Origin: an uncultured Chlorobiales bacterium
GTDB lineage: Bacteria > Bacteroidota > Chlorobiia > Chlorobiales > Thermochlorobacteraceae
Direction: 5' to 3'
NCBI GenBank assembly: GCA_937959145.1
Contig: CALGMC010000106.1
Location: forward strand, 1-12,235
Length of the DNA stretch: 12,235 nt
The notes beneath the pieces were generated by a model, which searched no databases, was not told the origin of the DNA, and saw only the letters and a list, made by a program, of their open reading frames with translations. Below, one piece after another: positions 1 to 5,944 of the stretch. A program made the translations under genes and the position numbers. How positions within the stretch are numbered: position 1 is the stretch's first letter; each line of letters opens with the position of its first letter.

Positions 1-10
1 TTAAACAACG

Positions 11-15
11 AGGAA
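11..15 (+). promoter_or_regulatory. Shine-Dalgarno site of the first gene
   Basis: AGGAA lies 6 bases before the ATG at 22. It favours that ATG over the in-frame TTG at 16, which is too close to the site to be used. The ATG start also gives a standard Met-Lys-Lys signal peptide. Confidence 0.6.
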
Positions 16-21
16 TTGATT

Positions 22-654
22 ATGAAAAAGTTACTCTTTCTGTTCGCGACTCTTGCACTGGTAATTGCACCGCTGACTGCACAACCGAAAAATCAAATGC
101 TTGATAAGTTAGTCAACATCGGCATTACAAATGGCGAAGTGAGTGTGAGCGATGTCGAGATGCTCTTCCCTGAATTGATTTCTAAAAGTTACGTGATTGA
201 ACATGCGGGAACGAAACGCGCCGCTCAAACTGTGGAAGTCAAAACGCTTAATCACGAAAAACTGCTGATGCTCGTGGTCAATGCGGTGAAGTCGCAATCG
301 TCGCTCAACATCTCCGATGAATCTTCGCTTCTTTCAAGCGTCAAAAGCGGTGAAATTGAATTTCGTGAGGTTACAACTTCGGTAACGAAAACAGCGTTTG
401 AAAAAGGCGTCTCTCCGAAAGTCGCGCCGCGAATGATAACCACAAGCGAAAACGCAACGCGCGTTCAAACCGACCTTACGAAGTTGGAAGCGCAGTTTCC
501 CGAACTTGTTAAATCGGTGTATGCAATGGAAAGCCGTGCGAAGCAATCGCCGCGCATGACGGAATCCAAAACGTTAGACGCCGCAAAAGCCACAGCGATG
601 TTGCTCGAGTCTTTGAAAGCAGAAGTGAAGAAGAATAGCGTCGCAGGCTTGTAA
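22..654 (+). CDS. Small secreted protein with an internal duplication, function unknown
   Basis: A 210-residue protein that I do not recognise. Residues 1-20 form a typical signal peptide: two lysines, a hydrophobic core, and a probable cut after Pro-Leu-Thr-Ala. No lipobox, membrane segment or catalytic motif follows, so it is probably a soluble periplasmic or exported protein. Two segments look like copies of each other. Residues 41-91 and 151-201 share FPEL(I/V), then K-S-x-Y, a glutamate, a basic residue, E-x-KTL, a lysine and a Met-Leu pair, at nearly the same spacing. The linker (about 92-150) is rich in Ser, Thr, Val and Lys. The next gene, xseA, is separated by a terminator-like hairpin, so this looks like a single-gene transcript. 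What lies upstream is outside the window. Coding status is well supported by length, start context and signal peptide; the function is open. Confidence 0.8.
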   Translation: MKKLLFLFATLALVIAPLTAQPKNQMLDKLVNIGITNGEVSVSDVEMLFPELISKSYVIEHAGTKRAAQTVEVKTLNHEKLLMLVVNAVKSQSSLNISDESSLLSSVKSGEIEFREVTTSVTKTAFEKGVSPKVAPRMITTSENATRVQTDLTKLEAQFPELVKSVYAMESRAKQSPRMTESKTLDAAKATAMLLESLKAEVKKNSVAGL

Positions 655-706
655 GCAGAACTTGTTTGTTCTTTGTTGTTGAACTTTCTGTTATGCACTG
701 ACAGAA

Positions 707-763
707 GAAGCGCGCCGAGCAGAGGGAGAAGAATTTCCCGACGTTCCGGCGCGTTTCGCTTTT
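707..763 (+). terminator. Probable terminator after the first secreted gene
   Basis: An 11-bp stem pairs 707-717 with 747-757 (core CGCGCCG/CGGCGCG, one G-U pair). Its large loop holds a smaller stem, GGGA at 724-727 with TCCC at 736-739. A short T run follows at 760-763. The T run is weak, so termination may be partial or the hairpin may protect the 3' end. The motif TTGTTCTTTGTTGT at 666-679 lies before it and recurs before other terminators in this window. Confidence 0.5.
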
Positions 764-824
764 CACGATTTCACCCTCACCTTTTTTTCCTAACTTGACC
801 ACCCACATAAAAACTTTTCTCCAA

Positions 825-2018
825 ATGGCAGACGGCATTTATTCAGTTAGCGAACTCACGGCGGAAATTAAAGAACATCTCGAGACGCAATTTCCTGAAC
901 TGTGGCTTCGGGGTGAAATTTCAAATTTCAAGAGAGCCACATCGGGGCATCTTTACTTCACACTCAAAGATTCAGAGGCGCAAATTCCAGCCGTCATTTG
1001 GCGCACGACCGCCGAGCGACTTCCGTTTGCGTTAAGCGATGGGCTTGAAGTGCTCGTCCGCGGCAGGGTTGAAGTCTATGCGCCGCAGGGCAAGTATCAA
1101 CTCATTGGCAATCAAGTCAAAGCCGTTGGCGAGGGCGATTTGCAAAAAGCCTTTGAACAGTTAGTTAAAAAGTTGGAGAAAGAAGGATTATTTCAGCAAG
1201 AGCGCAAAAAGCCCTTGCCGCGCTTACCTGAAACGATTGGCGTGGTTACTTCGCCAACAGGCGCAGTGATTCAAGATATTTGTTCGGTCTTGGGACGGCG
1301 ATACCCATCGGCGCAAATTGTGCTTTACCCTGTGCGCGTTCAAGGCGAAGGTGCGCCCGAAGAAATCGTCGAGGCGATTCGGTATTTCAACCGCACGAAA
1401 AATCCTGCGCACCAAGTCGATGTGCTCATTATCGGGCGGGGTGGCGGCTCGCTCGAGGACTTGTGGGCGTTCAACGATGAACGTGTGGCGCGCGCGATAT
1501 TTGCTTCGAAAATTCCGACGGTGAGCGCGGTTGGGCATCAAACCGACTTCACGATTTGCGATTTCGTCGCCGATGTTCGTGCCGCAACGCCTTCAATGGC
1601 GGCAGAACTTATCGCCCCGCTTTCATCAGATATTCTGAACGCAATTCATGCAACGCTTCAAGCCACGCAACGCGACTTGATGAACCGCGTGGAAGAGCAA
1701 CGCGCATTTGTTAGAGAACTTGTTGGAAGTTATGCCTTTAATAAGCCGGTCAGCGATATGCACACGCTCCTGCAAACCCTCGACCGATTAAGCGAGCGGC
1801 TCGATTTCGGCATGCGGCAAAAAATAGAACGCACAGCCTCAATGCTCTCAAACTTGACGCACCGCCTCGACGCGCTAAGCTACGAACAAACGCTTCGGCG
1901 CGGATTCAGCATCGTGTTCAAAGATGGACATGTGGTTCGCTCCGCACAGGAAATTCAATCGGGCGATACAGTCGTTATTCGCTTTGCCGACGGCGAAAAA
2001 ACAGTGCGCGTAGTGTAA
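825..2018 (+). CDS. xseA: Exodeoxyribonuclease VII large subunit
   Basis: The catalytic subunit of exonuclease VII, which degrades single-stranded DNA from either end into oligonucleotides and acts in the cytoplasm during repair. The ATG at 825 gives 397 residues, near the usual 400-450, and begins with the family's typical Tyr-Ser-Val-Ser-Glu-Leu start. An upstream TTG at 795 would add ten residues that do not resemble the family. Residues 5-100 form the OB-fold DNA-binding domain, with SGHLYFTLKD at 40-49. The nuclease core follows, with TIGVVTSPTGAVIQD at 137-151, RGGGSLEDLWAFN at 205-217, GHQTD at 237-241 and RAATPS at 252-257, all intact. Residues from about 265 are helical, matching the long coiled-coil arm. 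No Shine-Dalgarno sequence is obvious. The small subunit gene xseB is not adjacent: a convergent gene follows. The stop codon runs into a hairpin element at 2017-2054. Confidence 0.96.
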   Translation: MADGIYSVSELTAEIKEHLETQFPELWLRGEISNFKRATSGHLYFTLKDSEAQIPAVIWRTTAERLPFALSDGLEVLVRGRVEVYAPQGKYQLIGNQVKAVGEGDLQKAFEQLVKKLEKEGLFQQERKKPLPRLPETIGVVTSPTGAVIQDICSVLGRRYPSAQIVLYPVRVQGEGAPEEIVEAIRYFNRTKNPAHQVDVLIIGRGGGSLEDLWAFNDERVARAIFASKIPTVSAVGHQTDFTICDFVADVRAATPSMAAELIAPLSSDILNAIHATLQATQRDLMNRVEEQRAFVRELVGSYAFNKPVSDMHTLLQTLDRLSERLDFGMRQKIERTASMLSNLTHRLDALSYEQTLRRGFSIVFKDGHVVRSAQEIQSGDTVVIRFADGEKTVRVV

Positions 2019-2054
2019 AAAAAGAGCGTCCCGCCGTTTCCAGCAGAGACGCTC
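2017..2054 (-). terminator. Intrinsic terminator of the small secreted gene (repeat family copy 1)
   Basis: Read on the minus strand, GAGCGTC (2054-2048) pairs with GACGCTC (2030-2024), and seven T follow (2023-2017). This is a classic rho-independent terminator for the minus-strand gene ending at 2118. The A run on the plus strand overlaps the xseA stop codon at 2016-2018. The hairpin may therefore also end or stabilise the xseA transcript, though it lacks a T run in that direction. Confidence 0.75.
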
Positions 2055-2080
2055 CTCACCTAAGAGACAACAAAGAACAA
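2017..2080 (-). repeat. 3'-end repeat element, copy 1
   Basis: This segment and 5769-5830 are near copies. They share A run, hairpin, loop and outer flank, including a 20-base exact match covering one stem arm and the loop (from GCGTCCCGCC), then CACCTAA/TAGACAACAAAGAACA with few changes. The outer flank carries ACAACAAAGAACAA (minus strand TTGTTCTTTGTTGT), also found at 666-679. Both copies lie just downstream of minus-strand genes. Confidence 0.75.
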
Positions 2081-2117
2081 CAACCATCGAGAAAGACAAA
2101 GAACAGTTACGAAAAAA

Positions 2118-2432
2118 CTATTTCAGATACGACGACAGTTTGATGGTCTTGCCGCACATGGACGCATCAATTTTGAAGATGACCCCGCCTTTCTTGCCCT
2201 TATTGCTCATGCAAATTTCTTTGCCGTCTTCACAAGAGACAGAAGTCGAGCCGCCACCGTGATAGAGTTTCACATGTCCTGTGCCTGTGTAGATGTGAAT
2301 ATCTTGTTTGGTATCATTGACAATTTTCACCGAGCCTTTGCCGAGAAATGCCTCACGCTCTGTATTTGCGAGCGCGTCGAGCGAAAAAGAGACAAACAAG
2401 AAGCAAGCGAGAAAAAAGAAGTGCCGTTTCAT
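2118..2432 (-). CDS. Small secreted protein, function unknown
   Basis: A 104-residue protein that I do not recognise. Residues 1-22 are a signal peptide: Lys-Arg, a strongly hydrophobic stretch rich in Phe, and a probable cut after Asp-Ala-Leu-Ala. A cysteine at residue 10 falls inside the hydrophobic core, not at a lipobox. The mature part (about 80 residues) alternates short polar and hydrophobic runs (VKIVND, DIHIYTG, VKLYHGGG, GGVIFKID), suggesting a small all-beta domain. Cysteines 67, 74 and 93 could give one disulphide. The mature protein is rich in lysine and glycine. It starts 27 bases after the stop of the propeller gene 2460-3677 on the same strand, with no terminator between, so the two are probably co-transcribed. 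A strong terminator follows. No Shine-Dalgarno sequence is evident. Coding status is likely because of the signal peptide and the operon setting. Confidence 0.75.
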   Translation of the reverse strand: MKRHFFFLACFLFVSFSLDALANTEREAFLGKGSVKIVNDTKQDIHIYTGTGHVKLYHGGGSTSVSCEDGKEICMSNKGKKGGVIFKIDASMCGKTIKLSSYLK

Positions 2433-2459
2433 GTTGAAAATGGTTTATGGTTGAAGAAG

Positions 2460-3677
2460 TTACTTTGAAAGTGGCTCATACTTTGAGCCGTCAAATTTAA
2501 GGATATTGCCTCTTAACGATTCACTGTCCACACTGCTAAAATCGCCACCAACATAAAGCATATCATTGTAAAAAGCCGCTACTCGAATGATAAGATTGTT
2601 CATCTTCGGCGTGAGGGTGAATTTATTTCCGTCCCAAATCAATGCGCCGCCTGTTCCTTTTCCGTCGACATTGTAAAATGCTCCAGAGATGGCCACTTTG
2701 CCATTGGCACAACTCACTGTGTAGCAAACATCATTGACGCCGCCGCCAAGTTGCGACCACTTTGTGCCGTCCCATTTGGCGACGCCGCGCATGGGGTCGC
2801 CCGTGCCTGATTTGAAGAACTCTCCTGCGGCATAGACGTTTTGACCATCGTTAGCAAGCGAGTTGACTTTGTTATCGAGACCTTTCTTTCCGACCTCCGT
2901 CCACTCTTTGCCGTCCCACATGGCGACATTTGCGGCTGGCTCATCGCCAATCGTGGTGAAGAATCCGCCGACATAGAGGGTTTTGCCGACGCAGGTCATT
3001 GCGAGAACGGTTTTATCAAACTTTGAACCGCCGACAGGCTTCCAACCTTTACCGTCCCACATGGCAACGCTTGCCGCATCAGTTTTGCCTTCAAGTTTCT
3101 TGAAGTTGCCGCCGATGTAAAGCGTTTTGCCGTCGTAGGCGAGGGCGAAAATTTCGCGGTCGATGTTGAGCGGTGAAAAGATGTTCCACTTCTTGCCGTC
3201 CCAACGCGCGATACGGTTGGCTTCAATGCCCGGATTGTCGCTGGATTTACCAACATAACTGAAATCGCCTGCGACAACAAGGTCTTTGCCCATCGCGCAC
3301 ATGGCTTTGACAGGACCGTCCACGCCTTTTCCAATTCCGCTCCAACTTGTTCCGTCCCAAACGGCAACATTATTGACTACGCGACGGTCGGCTTTTTCAA
3401 ATCGCCCGCCAACGTAAAGTTTGCCGTCAAGAACAACCATGTGATAAACTTGACCTGCAATATCATCGGCTGTGGTGAAGATGGGCTCGCCGAGTTCGTT
3501 CACAAACGTGGCAGGGTTTTGCGGACTGACGAGCGTTTCAACGTTGGGTTTAACCGTGCCATCAGCATTGAGTATTGATGAAATGGGCTGTTCACTCGCC
3601 GATAGGCGAAGCGAAATTAGAGCAACAAAGAGCGCAAGAACCATGCGCTTTTTGAGATTCAAAAGGTGCAAATTCAT
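2460..3677 (-). CDS. Secreted seven-repeat beta-propeller protein without sorting domain
   Basis: A 405-residue secreted protein, probably a seven-bladed beta-propeller. The N-terminus has a basic stretch and a hydrophobic core, with a probable cut near Leu-Ser-Ala-Ser (about residue 28). The start is fixed by a strong GGAGG. From residue 77 to the end I count seven repeats of 42-53 residues: V-x-x-(L/M), then LYVGG-F or a variant, then A-x-WDG-x-x-W. The mature N-terminus carries QPISSILNADGTV, matching QPSVGEILNTDGTL and QPSVDEILNTDGTL in the two larger paralogues. These repeats are more diverged (WDGK, lysine-rich) than theirs. It lacks the type IX C-terminal domain: it ends right after the last WDG-like motif (FDGSKYEPLSK). 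It may therefore stay in the periplasm or use another route. The next gene (2118-2432) is likely in the same operon. The ligand is unknown. Similar repeats occur in Rax2-like and related propellers; that is resemblance only. Confidence 0.85.
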   Translation of the reverse strand: MNLHLLNLKKRMVLALFVALISLRLSASEQPISSILNADGTVKPNVETLVSPQNPATFVNELGEPIFTTADDIAGQVYHMVVLDGKLYVGGRFEKADRRVVNNVAVWDGTSWSGIGKGVDGPVKAMCAMGKDLVVAGDFSYVGKSSDNPGIEANRIARWDGKKWNIFSPLNIDREIFALAYDGKTLYIGGNFKKLEGKTDAASVAMWDGKGWKPVGGSKFDKTVLAMTCVGKTLYVGGFFTTIGDEPAANVAMWDGKEWTEVGKKGLDNKVNSLANDGQNVYAAGEFFKSGTGDPMRGVAKWDGTKWSQLGGGVNDVCYTVSCANGKVAISGAFYNVDGKGTGGALIWDGNKFTLTPKMNNLIIRVAAFYNDMLYVGGDFSSVDSESLRGNILKFDGSKYEPLSK

Positions 3678-3683
3678 AATAGA

Positions 3684-3688
3684 CCTCC
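3684..3688 (-). promoter_or_regulatory. Strong Shine-Dalgarno site (GGAGG)
   Basis: On the minus strand GGAGG lies 6 bases before the ATG at 3677. It picks this start over the internal Met at residue 12, which would remove the basic N-region of the signal peptide. The two larger propeller genes have no comparable site. Confidence 0.7.
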
Positions 3689-3753
3689 GTTTTTGTTTGG
3701 ATTGATTTTTAGACAGTGAAAGAACATGAAAGTTTTTGATGATGATGCGTATT

Positions 3754-3798
3754 AAAAAAAGTAGAGAATTGCCGCACTTGCGCTTAGCAATCCTCTAC
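3754..3798 (-). terminator. Intrinsic terminator of propeller gene 3813-5447
   Basis: On the minus strand GTAGAGGATTGC (3798-3787) pairs with GCAATTCTCTAC (3772-3761). The stem is 12 bp with one G-T pair, the loop has 14 bases, and seven T follow (3760-3754). It begins 14 bases after the stop codon. It is unrelated in sequence to the terminator element at 2017 and 5769. Confidence 0.88.
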
Positions 3799-3812
3799 CT
3801 CCTCCTTCACAT

Positions 3813-5447
3813 CTACTTCACGAGCAACATCTTTTTCGTTTGAACAAACGAGGACGCGCCACTTGTCGCGCTTCCTGCTTGCAAGCGATAGAAATACACG
3901 CCGCTTGCCAAATTGCTTGCATTCAAAGTGTAGGTGTATGACCCTGCCGATTGACGAGCGTTCACGAGCGTCATCACTTCCTTGCCGAGCACGTCATAAA
4001 CTTTCAGTGATACAGTGCTTGCGGTTGGCAGTTGGTAACTGATGACGGTGGTTGGGTTGAACGGGTTCGGATAGTTTTGTAGAAGCGCGTAGCCATGGGG
4101 CTGATTGATGGTTGGCTCTTGGGTGTTGGAAGAAGTTGCCGTCCATTCCGCAATGCGATTGGCAGAAGCACCCCCAGCAGAGGTGAACCCTCCCCCCACG
4201 AAGAGGCTATTGTTATACGCCGCAAGCGCATAGACAATTGGAGTATTTCCACCACTCACTCCGTTTGCCGCGTCTGTTCCGACGCTGTTCCAAGTCGTGC
4301 CATCCCAGCGCGCAATGCGATTGGCAAAAGTGTTGCCCACCTGTGTGAACTCTCCCCCCACAAAGAGTTCATTGTTATACACGGAAAGCGCAAAGACAGA
4401 GCCATTTCCACTCACCCCGTTTGATGAGCCTGAGCCAAGTGTTGCCCAAGTGATGCCGTTCCAACGCACGATTCTGTTGGCACTACTGCCACCTGCTGTA
4501 GTGAACGTGCCTCCCACAAAAAGTCCATTATTATACACCGCAAGTGCTGAGACGCGACCATTCACCCCATTGGCTGAGCCCGTGCCAAGCGCGTTCCAAT
4601 TTGTGCCGTTCCAGCGCGCAATGTGGTTCGCACTGCTGCCGCCCGCCTGTGTGAAATCGCCTCCCACATAGAGTTCGCCGTTATAGACCGCTAGCGCACG
4701 AACAAAGCCATTCACGCCAAAGCCGAGCGTGTTCCAAGTCGTGCCGTTCCAGCGTGCGATGCGATTGACAGAAGCACCACCAGCAGAGGTGAACTCACCC
4801 CCTACAAAGAGGATGTTGTTATACACCGCAAGCGCATTGACCGTGCTATTCACCCCGTTGCTCGGACCTAAGCCGAGCGTGTTCCAACTCGTGCCGTTCC
4901 AGCGCGCAATACGGCTGGCAGAAGAGCCACCTGCCAGTGTAAAAAAACCGCCGACATAGAGTTCCCCGTTATAGACCGCAAGGGCATTGACATCATTATT
5001 CACCCCGTTGCTCGAGCCTGAACCGAGCGTATTCCAACTCGTGCCGTTCCAGCGCGCAATGCGATTGGCAGAAATGTTACCTGTCGGTGTGAGCGCGAAT
5101 GTGAACGCTCCGCCGACATAGAGTTCATTGTTATAGACCGCAAGCACAGAGACAGGACCGTTTAACCCGTTGTTTGAGCTTGTGCCAAGCGTGCCCCAAG
5201 TGCCTGAAGTAGTGTTCTCGGTTTGCGCTTCACCTTTCGGCACTACGCGCGGTGCACCGCTTGCGTCCATTTGTAACTCATAGCCGTCAAGGCTGTATCC
5301 ACCGTCGCGCTCTAAGCGCAGGGTGCCGTCCGTGTTCAAAATCTCGCCCACCGACGGTTGTGCAGGCGTTTGAGCCGTTGCAATCGTTGCCATTGACAAG
5401 AGTGCGAGCAGTAGGCAGAAACCGAGAGATTGTTTGATGTTTTTCAT
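3813..5447 (-). CDS. Type IX-secreted seven-repeat beta-propeller protein
   Basis: A 544-residue protein, probably exported by the type IX system to the cell surface or medium. Residues 1-25 are a signal peptide ending Ala-Thr-Ala. Residues about 26-83 hold the family's N-terminal segment (ILNTDGTLRLERDGGY). Residues 99-441 contain seven repeats of about 46-54 residues (VxALAVYN-ELYVGG-FT-AGG-SANRIARWNGTSWNTLG-G-NGV). The last repeat stops at RIAEW without its final strand. A lone TWGTLG at 83-88, before repeat 1, would supply it: the usual Velcro closure of a propeller. Residues 458-544 form the type A sorting domain, from NYPNPFNPTT through VSLKVYDVLGKEV and SGVYFYRLQAG to KKMLLVK. The gene has its own leader and terminator, so it is likely monocistronic. 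It is a duplicate of 5942-8290. No enzyme motif is seen; a binding or adhesion role is possible. Confidence 0.92.
   Translation of the reverse strand: MKNIKQSLGFCLLLALLSMATIATAQTPAQPSVGEILNTDGTLRLERDGGYSLDGYELQMDASGAPRVVPKGEAQTENTTSGTWGTLGTSSNNGLNGPVSVLAVYNNELYVGGAFTFALTPTGNISANRIARWNGTSWNTLGSGSSNGVNNDVNALAVYNGELYVGGFFTLAGGSSASRIARWNGTSWNTLGLGPSNGVNSTVNALAVYNNILFVGGEFTSAGGASVNRIARWNGTTWNTLGFGVNGFVRALAVYNGELYVGGDFTQAGGSSANHIARWNGTNWNALGTGSANGVNGRVSALAVYNNGLFVGGTFTTAGGSSANRIVRWNGITWATLGSGSSNGVSGNGSVFALSVYNNELFVGGEFTQVGNTFANRIARWDGTTWNSVGTDAANGVSGGNTPIVYALAAYNNSLFVGGGFTSAGGASANRIAEWTATSSNTQEPTINQPHGYALLQNYPNPFNPTTVISYQLPTASTVSLKVYDVLGKEVMTLVNARQSAGSYTYTLNASNLASGVYFYRLQAGSATSGASSFVQTKKMLLVK
4125..5153 (-). 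repeat. Seven intragenic tandem repeats of about 140-160 bp
   Basis: These are the DNA behind the seven propeller blades. Each unit carries variants of GTTCCAACTCGTGCC, CAGCGCGCAATGCG and CCGTTATAGACCGC on the plus strand at regular spacing. Units differ by many synonymous and some replacement changes, so they are not recent expansions. Confidence 0.85.
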
Positions 5448-5463
5448 AGTCGTTATTTGTTGC

Positions 5464-5557
5464 TTAGGTTGAAAGTGAAAACAACTCTTGGCGAGTTGCT
5501 TGCGGCAAAGATGATGAATCGTTCGGCAGAGAGCACTACGATATTTCTACGATATTT
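5464..5557 (-). promoter_or_regulatory. Duplicated promoter/leader of propeller gene 3813-5447
   Basis: This 94-bp segment aligns without gaps to 8304-8397 upstream of the other propeller gene. The gene-proximal 50 bases differ at two positions, and the distal 25 are identical. It contains a perfect tandem repeat of CTACGATATTT (5536-5546, 5547-5557) and a hairpin CAACTC-GAGTTG (5482-5487, 5493-5498). On the minus strand CATCTTTG (5513-5506) resembles the TAnnTTTG -7 element of Bacteroidota promoters; that match is weak. Confidence 0.65.
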
Positions 5558-5620
5558 TAATCCAAGTCAAGAATCCAATTTTAATGAGAAACAAAGAGCG
5601 GAAGGCGGAACGACAAGGCT

Positions 5621-5709
5621 ATTCTTCACGATTCATTACCAATGGATTTCACAATTAGGTTCGCAATGACCAACGATCGCACCCCGTCATTCTGAACGGA
5701 GCGAAGAAT
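5621..5709. repeat. REP-like nested inverted repeat
   Basis: ATTCTTC at 5621-5627 and GAAGAAT at 5703-5709 are exact reverse complements. Inside them AATGAC (5665-5670) and GTCATT (5686-5691) are also exact reverse complements. The right half, GTCATTCTGAACGGAGCGAA and onward, resembles a short unit that I recall being dispersed in many bacterial intergenic regions. The left half looks like a decayed inverted copy. I see no gene in 5558-5768. Confidence 0.5.
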
Positions 5710-5768
5710 CCACAATCCGTGCAAACCCGCTTCGTCTGTTCAATCCGTGTTCCAATTCAAAAGGGCAT

Positions 5769-5805
5769 AAAAAAAAGCGTCCCGCCGTTTCCAGCAAGGA
5801 CGCTT
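5769..5805 (-). terminator. Intrinsic terminator of propeller gene 5942-8290 (repeat family copy 2)
   Basis: On the minus strand AAGCGTCC (5805-5798) pairs with GGACGCTT (5782-5775), with a 15-base loop and a T run down to 5769. It lies about 135 bases beyond the stop codon of the gene it would serve. The heptamer element sits in between and so would be transcribed. Confidence 0.78.
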
Positions 5806-5830
5806 TCACCTAATAGACAACAAAGAACAG
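5769..5830 (-). repeat. 3'-end repeat element, copy 2
   Basis: Near copy of 2017-2080: same A run, a 20-base identical block over arm and loop, and the same flank with ACAACAAAGAACA at 5817-5829. A difference in the stem (AAGCGTCC/GGACGCTT here, GAGCGTC/GACGCTC there) changes both arms together, keeping the pairing. That suggests the structure is under selection. Confidence 0.75.
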
Positions 5831-5854
5831 TAACCAGCGAGAAAAAAGACTCTT

Positions 5855-5944
5855 TAATGAGTAACGAGTAGTGAGTAATGATGAACGAGACGCAAGCCAT
5901 TCTTCACTCTTCACTCTTCACTCTTCATTATTCATTATTCATTA
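5855..5944. repeat. Two-armed heptamer repeat element with a 10-bp core
   Basis: Left arm, plus strand: TAATGAG, TAACGAG, TAGTGAG, TAATGAT, GAACGAG (5855-5889). Then the core CGCAAGCCAT (5891-5900). Right arm: TTCACTC three times and TTCATTA three times without error (5903-5944). The arms are roughly reverse complementary, so a long imperfect hairpin is possible. The last heptamer overlaps the stop codon (5942-5944) of the propeller gene. The same core with heptamers occurs at 6401-6446. Confidence 0.8.

Noticed and set aside
795..800. TTGACC as a -35 box for xseA
   Set aside because: No matching -10 hexamer at a proper distance, and promoters of this group rarely follow the sigma-70 pattern of Proteobacteria.
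795..824. TTG start for xseA
   Set aside because: It adds ten residues unlike the family, and the ATG at 825 gives the typical N-terminus.
3833..3852. CGTTTG-AA-CAAACG palindrome
   Set aside because: It lies in codons for the conserved end of the sorting domain and recurs with it in the paralogue, so protein conservation explains it.
4095..4959. Several plus-strand open frames opposite propeller gene 3813-5447
   Set aside because: They are antisense to the blade repeats and repeat the same Pro/Ala/Arg-rich pattern. No start signals are seen.
5430..5669. 79-codon plus-strand open frame in the intergenic region
   Set aside because: It begins inside the propeller gene start and crosses the conserved leader and part of the REP-like repeat. 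No ribosome site and no familiar protein.
5855..5944. Possible CRISPR array
   Set aside because: The units are 7 bp with no spacers. The 150-bp blade repeats are coding and also not CRISPR.
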